A DNA stretch of 64,000 nt from Adineta steineri. Taxonomy: Eukaryota > Rotifera > Eurotatoria > Adinetida > Adinetidae. The notes beneath the pieces were generated by a model. That model searched no databases and was not told the DNA's origin. It was given only the letters and a program-made list of their open reading frames with translations. Location of the stretch: NCBI GenBank assembly GCA_905250115.1, contig CAJNOI010000020.1:798950-862949 (forward strand). Direction: 5' to 3'. A program made the translations under genes and the position numbers. How positions within the stretch are numbered: position 1 is the first letter of the stretch; the number at the start of each line of letters is the position of its first letter. Below are positions 39,701 through 49,900 of the stretch, one piece after another.

Positions 39701-42222
39701 AAACAATTAATTGTTACTGGATTCTTCTCTACGAGAAAGAGAATAATTGTAAACTCGTTAAGACTGTTCCACTTTAAAAAATGTTTCATTCGATCTACTA
39801 TCATATCTCATATTGCATTATTTTCATCTATTTAGTTTCATCAATCTTGGCTGAATCAAGATTTGGATTAGACATGTCACTAGTTACACGAATTTATTAT
39901 ATGATTATACCAGATCAAATAATTACACAAGAAGAAATTCAAGATCAATTAAACGTAAATCAATATTTTGATAATCTATTTTTTTCACCTCTTCAATTTT
40001 ATCTAGTTTGTCTTCTCGTCGACACAAACACAAAAATATCAGTTATACCCAATTGAACAAATATCTGTTTCGCATAATGATACTCATCAATATATTGCTA
40101 ATATTTCATTACCAATAACTAGTTTCATTCAAAAAGATATTGAAAATTATTTAACGTCATTTAATCCACGTATGTATTTATCAATTGAAGTTTTTAATTA
40201 ATCAATAATTTGTATTTTTCAGAATATGGACAAGCAAAAATTGTTTTTGCTGAAACAATCAATAGCGATCAAACTCTTTTTTATCTAATTGTAAAATAAA
40301 AATCACCAGTTTTTTTTCTTCTATGAATTATTTTTCTTCTCTTTTCAGTTTATTAATGGTACACAATTAATAACTCGATGTGATTTTTCACTTTATTATC
40401 CTGATATCGATACATATAAAGCAGCAAATCTTGGAATTAAAAGTCATTATCTTGATCGACCTACTTTTCTTATGCAATCAGCTTCACTTGTCGATAATCT
40501 TAAACAATTATGGAAGAATGAAAATTCAAATGTATCAATTCAATTAAAAAATCAAATCCAATATATTTGTTCTGATGGGTATATTTTATTCTTACACGAA
40601 AAAAAGAAAATCTTTAATTTCGTATATCTTCTAGAAAACGATCTGTTCGAATTGATTATATAATGAAGAACATTTCATTACCAACAAATTCAGCATTTGG
40701 AAAATATGTAAATGATTGTATTTCACATCCAGTACGTTCAATATATTTAATTGAACCACGTTCATCAAATAAAGATATTTATGAAGCATTAAAAACTGCA
40801 TGGCGTCAAACAAATAGTATGAAATTCTTTTTCTCTCTGGTTATAACACATTCACGTATCATAATTTATTCTTTAGATAATTATCCAATTACTATTTCAT
40901 CGGAATTTTTTATTGATTCATCTTATTTAACAAATAAAAAGTAAAATTTAATTAAAACTTTTTCTTGGTAGATTTTACTCTTTTTCTTTTAGTCTAACAT
41001 TAACACGTTTGATTTATACGATAAATTCTAATTCATTAAGATTTATTTCACCATTATCGAATTCAATTAATCTATCAAATATTTATACAAATATTCCATA
41101 CAAACGTTATACAATTTATCTCGAAAATAAAATATTAAATTCAACAGTTTTATCTATAATTAATAAAGCATTAAAACGAAGTTGGTTAAAAGCAAATAGT
41201 TATCTTTTTTCAATAAATGATTTGTTTATCACATCAATGAACACCCGTCTATCTGAGTAAGTTTTTATAAAAAAAAGCGAATATTCTAGTGATAACGAAC
41301 ATTAGGGAGTGTATTGGCGAAGATCCGGAATCCCAAATCAACATTGAGTGAAGTTGATATTTAGCAGACGATGAAAATGATGAGATTTTAATATGAATAA
41401 ACGTTTTTAAGAGAGTATCTATTAGAGATTGATTTCGTCGACAGAATGAACTATCTTCTTCATATATTTCATAATTCGATGTATAATATTTTTAGTGATG
41501 AACAATTACGAATTGATTATTTAATTGGTTTATATTCTGATGATATTGGAGATTATTCTCAACCATCGGAAAATATTTATTCACAAATATTTAATGAAAC
41601 TGGTTTAGAAACATTAGTTTATATACGTTATATACCAAAAAGTAGTAATGAAATCTCCATAAATAAAGATCAATTATCATATTTTCCATTTGATTATCGA
41701 TCTGGTGGTCCGTTCTATGGGGTAAAATTCGTCATTTTCTTTCTAAAAAAAAACATATTTTCATTTAGCTTGATTGGTGGGTTATTTTAATCATTATTAT
41801 TGCTATATTAACTACATGGTTAATTTTATGTTTGATTTGTTATATATGTTTTCGAAAACGGTAAGATATTAAATGAATTTTTATATTATGAAAAAACTTT
41901 TTTTCTTCTAAATAGAACAACAAATCAGTATCATCATAAAATTTCTAATCGTCCAACACGACGAATTGATATTCTTGCTCGTGAACAAGATCATTATTTA
42001 CGTCCATCATTATCATCTTTAGCATTTGATGGACCCTATGCTGAATCATTAGATTCATCAATTGATGATCATCAACGAATATCTGTTCGAACCATATCGT
42101 CTCAACCTGAATTACAAGTTCGTCGTTTGTCGGAACAAGATTGGCCACATTTTGCAATGCATAATCCATATGGTTTATCATCTAATTTATCTCATACAAC
42201 AACTTCTAATCGTCCTTTATAA
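24726..42222 (+). CDS. giant Notch-ligand-like membrane protein: MNNL + two DSL-like + ~65 EGF + C-type-lectin-like + TM
   Basis: Dozens of exons with short introns. Exon 1 (24726-24767, MLLIFLLLLFNNRQ) is a signal peptide. Exons to about 25970 encode an MNNL domain (LLQFHNPTGITVNGQCCDG). Next is a DSL domain (about 26021-26160: YCRPTFYGKQCTIQC, GEKICSPGWFGNEC), two EGFs, and a second DSL-like module (about 26592-26735: CPATYYGPNCTVQC, GEKVCLYGW). EGF-like repeats run to about 35410, roughly 65 by my count. MNNL plus DSL defines Delta/Serrate/Jagged ligands, which activate Notch on neighbouring cells. At about 35640-36200 comes a C-type-lectin-like fold (CPSSFTLATP, AFEECEKQQTQLVWF, FWTSGIYSS, TLCKIS). 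About 5 kb of unrecognised ectodomain follows. One helix (about 41772-41855, WWVILIIIIAILTTWLILCL) precedes RKR and a tail of about 100 residues ending NRPL, then TAA. Known ligands have 2-16 EGFs, one DSL and no lectin fold. The main uncertainty is whether the parts form one transcript. Confidence 0.85.
28038..28230. mobile_element. intronic MITE, 193 bp, with 9-bp target-site duplication
   Basis: Left end GGTCAAGTTAAATGAGCTCC is mirrored at the right (reverse complement GGTCAAGTTAAGTGTGCTCC), about 30 bases of TIR. Flanks ATTTTGTCA and GTTTTGTCA match at 8 of 9. A 9-base duplication fits Mutator-like elements (inference). It lies wholly in an intron (about 27931-28289) between EGF exons of the giant gene. 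Confidence 0.82.
37375..37805. mobile_element. intronic TIR element, 431 bp
   Basis: Ends GGCATAAGACAAATACCTAA and, inverted, GGCGTAAGACAAATATCTTA extend to about 36 bases with roughly five mismatches. A second inner inverted pair (AAAGTGCCTT and AAGGCACTTT) and many CGATCRTA-type words occur inside. No target duplication is evident. It sits in the giant gene's intron between phase-consistent exons ending near 37327 and starting near 37845. Confidence 0.75.
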
Positions 42223-42483
42223 ACTTGTTTTATTACATTTTTCAGTATTAATAAAACAGAGAAAGAAAAAACAAGAAATCTAATTAACTGTGATTGTATA
42301 AAATATGTCATCATGACTGAGTATTCGCATGTTACTTGTAAGATATTTGTTTGTCTTTTTGATTAATATTTTTTTTTCGTTTGTTTGAAAAAAATAAAAT
42401 TTAAAAGTTTTTAATCAAGTATATCAAATCTTTTCTTCTTCTTTCGACTAGTTAAATTGAGAATCTGTTTAAAAAAAGTATAA

Positions 42484-42714
42484 TTAGTCATATCCAGTAT
42501 TATTATAAGCATATTCTGTAATTGGTTTTTGTGATTGTTTTTCTCTACGATGTTCTTGAATTAATGGCCAAAGACAAAAGCCCTACAAAAAATAATTATT
42601 ATATTAAATTAGATTTTTAATTATTAGTTTATCACTTACTAAGAGTAGAAGTGTACAAACTACGATGGCAACTATGATAAAAACAGTACCAAAAATAATA
42701 AATGGTGATGTCAT
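42484..42714 (-). CDS. small single-pass membrane protein, 57 aa
   Basis: Two exons (42640-42714 and 42484-42582) join in phase 0 with a good GTAAGT donor and TTTTGTAG acceptor. The protein starts MTSPFIIFGTVFIIVAIVV, a single hydrophobic helix of about 25 residues, followed by a basic stretch (EHRREKQSQK) and a Tyr-rich tail ending NNTGYD. The positive residues after the helix suggest the C terminus is cytosolic. It is convergent with the giant gene. I recognise no family; a micropeptide or SMIM-type protein is the best description. Confidence 0.6.
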
Positions 42715-45497
42715 ATTGCTTTTTTCTTTTGATCAAAATAGTGAAGATTGTTCTTTCATCAATAACGTGTATTATGATGGTGATACGATTGAAATAGATA
42801 AAAAAAAAATATATATTTTTTTTACCTACCATAGGATTCGTTTATAGGCCACGTGTATAACAAAAGAAAATGGACATAAAACAGAACGATTTGATAAATG
42901 ATAATGATTTTTATACTATGTGATTTATTTCTCATTGATATGAATGGATATAGACGGTAACCTATCGGTGATTGATACTTACACATTCTTAAGGTAGCTC
43001 GATGGGACGAAATCAATATCAATATTATTTGAATAGAGCTAAGAAAGAAGGCGTAAAAAGTACATTCTAAAACAACTGAAGTATTATTTTTCTGAGAATT
43101 TTGATAATGAAATCTATCGAAGAAAATCAAATGTTTTTCATTATTTACGAAATCATCAACAAGTCAGCTGAATATACAAATAAAGTTTTATATGTATCAT
43201 ATTCATTAAAGTACTTAGAACAATTACTTCATTTGAATACTTATAGACGAGTCGATTTGTAACGATAATAATGATTATGAAAAGGACAAACTTCCGTTTT
43301 ATCAAAGATTTTATGTTTATTTTAATACTCTTTGTATGTTACCGAGAACGTTTGTCATATACGTGTTCATGACTCGACATCTATTCTGAGTTTTAAGAAT
43401 CAGAGTATCTTATAAAGAAGACAAACGTTTTCACTTCATTCTCATTACCAATTAATAATCGGTTTTTGTAGTTTTTGGTAACCCATTCATCAACAATTTA
43501 ATAAGGATGTGACTGTCACATCCATAATAAAATGACATACAAACTGCCTAAGGAAATATTGATTCCTGTCGATGATAAATAACATGCATACAAATGCTTA
43601 GTCATACATGTCAATTATTGCATTTGAAATAATGTGTACTATTAAAAAATAATGTAGTATAATTACATTTATTGCCTTTGTTTACTTCTAGACAAATAAC
43701 GTTGTAATTTGTCATCCTATTAAAATAAACCAGAAGAAGTAATTAAAAAGTCTATTGTCATCAATATATTTTATAAAAAGCATGAAAAATATAATTGATT
43801 CAATTAAAAGCAAACAAGTAAATGTTCTATATTATTTGATGCTAAATATTATTTATTTTCAATCTGGATACTTCTATGTAAAATGAATCGATAAAAAGTT
43901 GTTTTGCAATGTTTTAATTTCAACATTTATTATCACTTTAAATTATGTTAATGACATCATGTCGAAACTTATCTTACTGTCAGTAATATTTTTTTATTTT
44001 AACTTGATGTATACCTCTGAAAAAAAACTAAATGAAGTCAAATGAGTTTACTCAATCAATTTATTTTTAAAATTATATTCCAACACTATATGATCGGTTT
44101 TCCAATTGCTATGAAACATATCTTCAGAATGAATATGTTTAGCTATGAACAATAATTATTAGTTTAATTGTATAGCTTTTTAATTCGATAGGATATTTGT
44201 TTTTGAATGAATTCATTTAATGAACATCCTCATGTACGTGTCATTATAGGAACTCTTTGAAAATTTCGTGATCAGTTTTGTTAACTATTTTAGATCTTCC
44301 CCTTCACCTTTCGATTAGCCCTCTGTTGATATTGTGGGGTCCAAGAGGATCCACTTCGCAGCTTTTCACTAAATTCTCTCTTAAGAGTTTCTGTTTTCGA
44401 TCGGTTCTCACATCTAATCTCTAGTCTTTTGTTGGTACACACTATCCATATGAGAAATCATGAGTAGGTCTAACGGAGAAAAAATACAGCTACTGGTCCT
44501 TGTGGGCCCTATAACAACTATGGTGCTATAATCTTATTTGATATGGTGATATTGTTGCTATTTATTCTCTCGCAGCGTTGTTTCCTCTCTAACGATTTGT
44601 TTCGATTTGTTTTTATCATCACTACTTGTAATAATGACTCAACATTTAGTAAAAAGAGCATGACGTCTGTCATTTTCAGCTTATGTCAGTATCATTTTCA
44701 AAAGATTCTGTTCAATCCTTATTTATACTACGGAGCTCTCATACAGTGCTTAACACGAAATGCGTTTATATCGTAATAAAACTGAAGCATCTATATGTTT
44801 ACAATATACAAATGAAAAGCTTTTGTGACCCTAGAAATTTGTTTTTTGATGAACTTTCATGAGCGGGTCCAGATGGACCACGAAGTTAAAAAATGAGAAC
44901 ATCCACGAAGGGTTAAACGAGACGATATCAGGGTGTCTAGGATGGGTGTGGATGTGCGTATGAATGTCTCTTCCTCATCCACACTTCTACTGACACCTAA
45001 CCATATCCACACCCACAAACAATTTAATCGCATATCAAAGATTTTACAAGAAAAAAATTGATGAAAATATATTTGTAGAAATTGTTCATTCAATATCTTA
45101 TTATGAAGTCTTTCCATCTACTAATTATTCTGTTTGAATTCTTTGGTTCGCTGATCGTTCAACTTTATTCATTGCAAATCTTAGTGACGAAATTTGTCAT
45201 AAAATTCTTTGTTATTATTTACATATCGATCAGGATAAACATAAACCAATTCGAATTTTAAAAGTCATTGGTTTAATAATAAATATACTTGAGGTTTTAA
45301 TTCATATCATTCAATGAATTTAAATAAACAAGATAGAAAAGATTTACCAGAAACCTTATGCACCAGATAGAGTAAGATTCTTTTTTTGAATAATTATTTC
45401 AATCCTTATTTGATGCGTTTCAAGAAGGTTGTTATGCAACAATGAATGATATATTTGAAACTGCGAGAAAATTTTTATCAACTATGAAATAAAACGT
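42715..45497. other. intergenic, 2.8 kb, no supported gene
   Basis: AT-rich with many short frames. One GT-rich foldback block is listed separately. Between about 45120 and 45490 the plus strand gives protein-like snatches (for example EGCYATMNDIFETARKFLST near 45425) broken by stops. They could be a decayed gene, but no family is recognised. Confidence 0.5.
44930..45018. repeat. GT-rich foldback (telomere-like) block
   Basis: G-strand words (GGGTGTCTAGGATGGGTGTG) are followed by C-strand words (CCATATCCACACCCAC). It has the same organisation as the block at 15232-15304. Confidence 0.55.
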
Positions 45498-46748
45498 TTA
45501 TGAAAGTTCTTCATCAGCTGTACGTAACCATTCGATAAATTCTTTTGCATATTCATAAATATCTATTTCAACCTGTTTTTGAATAAGTTGTTTTGATTCC
45601 TAATCCATAATAATTGAAATTAATTTCAAATATTTATATTTTATTTACCTTTTCGTACCAATTTAAGAATGTTTCTTCAGTTATAATATTTTTATCGTAA
45701 AGTTTATAGAATATTTTTGAAATTCTTTTATTATTTAGTAATTTTTCACGATTTCTATTGATGATGACTTCAATACCATTTAAGAGAGACTCTTGTCCTT
45801 CATTATTATTTTGACATAATTGATGAAATAACATTTCATATGTATCAATTTCTTCTAGAATATCATCAGTAAATAAATCTTTTGCAATATCAAATGGAAG
45901 TTTATCAATCATGTTCAGTTTTTTTGCTTCATTTATTAATTCGTCAATTGAATTTGAATCATTTAAGTTCTTCTTCTAAAAATATAAATAGATACAAAAT
46001 TAAATTTATTTGATTCAATAATGAACAAACTTGAATTAAAGAAATAAATTGTTCATAATCTATCGTAGATGAAGTCAAATCATCATCGTTGATTTGTTCA
46101 TCTTCAAAAATTTGATTTGTGATTGGATCATATTTATTCGTGTATTTATCATTTTCCGACCAATTTCTTAAAATAAATTTAACTAATCTATGAGAGTCTA
46201 TTCCAATTCTCTTGGTTTTACCACAAGCACAACATGTTTGAGTAATTTCATCATTATCAGTCTTATTCTAAAATAATAAAATTATTCTTGATTAATATTT
46301 AAATTAATTTACCAATTCTGTTTCGGGATTTTCGCAATATCGACAAAGCACAAATTGTTTTATAAAACCATCTAATAAATCTTGAAATTTCTCTTGGCTA
46401 TAAACTCCTTTGATAATATATAGATCTGATTTAACATGTATACTTGTACTTAATTCATAAGCAAAATATTTTATTATATCTAAAATACGTATTGATTATC
46501 TATTCTTATTCAAATATAAAATTAATCCTTACACAATGGTGAACGGTATAAAGCTTTGGCAACTTCTTTTAGATTTACCAAAATTGTTTGCGTTGTATAG
46601 TTTCCTGATCCAGTCGCCTAAAAATTTAACAAAGATTGCTTTTCAAACAACTCAAAATATTCTATTTATCTACCCTGATTTCAAGTTTTGGCATTCGATA
46701 ACGATTATGGGAATCTTCGATTTTCCGGTTAATATTTATCATCGACAT
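45498..46748 (-). CDS. EIF5: translation initiation factor eIF5 (GTPase-activating protein for eIF2)
   Basis: eIF5 triggers GTP hydrolysis by eIF2 on the scanning ribosome. Exons 46674-46748, 46533-46617, 46313-46479 and further exons to TAA 45500-45498 join in phase. The N-terminal domain begins [20 protein letters not shown] with the [10 protein letters not shown] stretch of eIF5. Then come [34 protein letters not shown] and TCCACGK, giving the C2-C2 zinc ribbon. The C-terminal W2/HEAT domain (about 45520-45915) contains [35 protein letters not shown] and [12 protein letters not shown]. The charged linker between domains is short and the acidic tail of the human protein is missing. The GAP arginine expected near the N terminus would be in [11 protein letters not shown]; which Arg serves was not settled. 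Confidence 0.92.
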
Positions 46749-46990
46749 TGTGATAGGAATATTTTTCGCAATAATATATTGTTCTGATAAACGAAGAAAA
46801 AGTTTTTTTACTCAATACATTCAATTCGAAATTGATTAAATAGAAGTAATTTCGAAAGAAAAGTCAACATAAATGACGCTAGATCACGTTTACATGTATG
46901 GTCATAAAACAAGAAAATTGCGTAAGAACGAGAGAAAAACAAGATTTTAATGAGTCAGATATATGTCATACCGCAAGAAAATATCTTTTA

Positions 46991-49900
46991 TTACATTAAT
47001 GGGCAAATATATTTTCTAGAAGTTTTCTTTTTCAATGTTCGAATCATATTTTTATATAACATATAATGTGGATGTTGCTTAGTCGGAACAAGTTCTAAAG
47101 CACGTTGATAAAATATTAATGCTAATGAATAATTTTCATATTCATATTCATATATTAAACCAATGTTTTTATAAACTTGTGCAAGATCATGATGATTCAT
47201 AAATTTATGATATAAAGATAATGTTTTCAGATAATTCTTCATAGCTAGACTTATATGACCAAGTTTAAAATATACATAACCAATATGATTATATAGAATT
47301 TTTCTTTCCGGATGATAATCAAGATGTCGATTGTATATTAATTCCCATGCTTGTCCGAAATAATCTAAAGCAAGATAATAATTTTCTGATTGACATTCAA
47401 TTAATCCTAAAGTAATATTAATATTTATAGGTGCAATATTTTTATCATCTAAAGAATAAATTATATCTCGACATTTTTCAGCATATATTTTCGCATCGTT
47501 AAGTTTTCCGTCTTGGAAATATATTAGTGCAATTTGATTATAAATTCGACTATAAGATGAATGTCTTTTATTATTTTGATATGTATCAAGATAATTGAAA
47601 GCGTTTTGATAAAATTCTACAGCTAATTTATATTCTCCACGTTCATAATGAATGATACCCATATAAATATATAATAGTGAAAGATTGTTCCAATCAATAG
47701 TTTTCATATTTAATTTTCTATCTATTGTCTCTTTAATAAGATTATATGCTTTATCTAGTTCTCCGACTGCCATACAAACTGCATATGTTACATCGATAGT
47801 AAACATGTTCATATCTGAATATTTAAGTGATTTATAGCAATAGACAAGAGCTTGTTCATATTCTCCATTTTTAAAATAACAGGAACCAATCGAATAATAC
47901 AAATCTTGTAATGAATGATCTTTTAATGAATATTGAGTGAGTTCTTTAAGTCGTAAAATAGAATTTAATTCTTTTTTATGATCCCATGGTCTTAATTCCG
48001 TCAGATAATCTATTGAAGCTTTATAGCACGTCATAACACTATCATAAACAATTGGATTCATAAGTAAACAATGTTTTAACGCTTGTTCAGAATAATTTAA
48101 AGCATATTGATAGTTTTTCATCTCTGAATATAATGAAGCTACAGAAGCATTAACTAAACATAAATGAGTCTGATTAATACATTGATAATTATATAGAAAT
48201 GTTAAAGATATTTTATATTTTGATAACGACATTAAATAATTTCCTTGCTCTTGATAAACTGATCCAATTAAATAAGAAATAAAACCATGAAGACAATAAT
48301 CCATTGTCAATGATTGAACACTTTTTTCATAATAATAAAGAGCTTGATCAATCTTACCAATAGATTTATATATTGATCCTAATAAATAATAAAGTTGTTG
48401 CGAATTACTAAGATCGTTTCTTCCTTGATAATTTTGGAATATTTCATGTGCTTGTTGAATGTATTTTAATACTAACTCATTCTTATTTCTTTCAATATAA
48501 ATTTTTCCAATATAATAATAAACTATAAGAATTCTTGAAGTTATGGCAGAACATTCCTGAACATTTTTTATTAAATATTTTTCACTAGAAAGCATAATCT
48601 TCTGATCTTTATATGGTAATCGTTTTAAATTCGATAATTTCAAATACATTTCACAACTTTTTATAAGATAATCCAAAGCATTATCGTTATCTTTCATTTT
48701 TTGATAAATAAATCCAATATCTGCATATATAATTATTAAATTACAATAACACGGTGGAATAATTGTTAATTCAGATTTTAAATACAATTGATAATATTCA
48801 AGCGCATTTACAAAATCATTTTGTTCTTTGAAATAATATCCAAGAATCAGATGAAAAACATGTGTTATACTTGAAGATAAATCATTTTTTTGGACAATTT
48901 CTTTAAATTTTTCCATATAAGTACTCTTTTTATCAGGACATAACTTTGCTAAATCTAGATAATTATTTGCAAGAGCATCGATATTATTATTAATTTCATT
49001 GAATCGTAATCCTTCTTCAGAGTAAAATATTGCTTTTTCAAGATTATTCTCAAGTTCATATGCACGAGAATATTGTGAATAGATTTCGCCTGTATCTCTG
49101 TGATTTAATTCTAAACTAATTTGGTATGATTTATTTAAATAGTCCAAAGCACTTTTGCTATCACTTTTATTAATATAGGTTGTGGCGATATTGAGAAGTA
49201 TTGAGCATCTATTTTCATTATTAACATTGAGGTCCAAAGCATGATGGAAATAATATAATGCAAAATTGAAATCATATAAGTGATAATAAGTTATTCCCAT
49301 TTGATTGTATAAATTAGACACCACTGGATTCGTTTCCGGTATTATATTTTTAAACTTTATATAAATATCGAATGCTATATGAACATAAAATAATTGATCA
49401 TTTATACATTCACTAAGAATTGCAAGTGTAGTATAAAGAACTAAATATGTTGCTGGGCTGATTATTTCTTTTTTTGAAAGGTTTTCAACTAAATCTAAAG
49501 CTTTTTGACAATAAATAGCTGCTGATTGATTATCTCCACATGGTTGATACGTTGTTCCGATAAGTGTATATGTAGAAATAACATCTGGATGAGTTTTTGG
49601 CATCGTATTTAATAAAATATGTAATATCTCTTTCAAATACTTCTGAACTTCATGATAATCTGATTTTTTAAAATATAATATAACCAAAGAGATATATGTT
49701 GAGATATAATCACGATAATTAGCTTTATTTGATTGTCTTATGCTTAATGATTGAGTCAAATATTCAAGAGCTTTATTGAAATTATTCATGAAACTATAAA
49801 TAGTACCAAATTCATCATATAAATCAGCTAAATCTGACCAATCCATTTCATTTTGATCATCCAATACTTTATGACAATATTCCAGAGCTGCATTGTATTC

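Noticed and set aside
44857-45117. 86-codon minus-strand frame
   Set aside because: Much of it is translated GT-rich foldback repeat; the rest has no recognisable domain.
46053-46715. Plus-strand frame at 46536-46787 as a gene
   Set aside because: It is antisense to the first two exons of eIF5, which are strongly supported.
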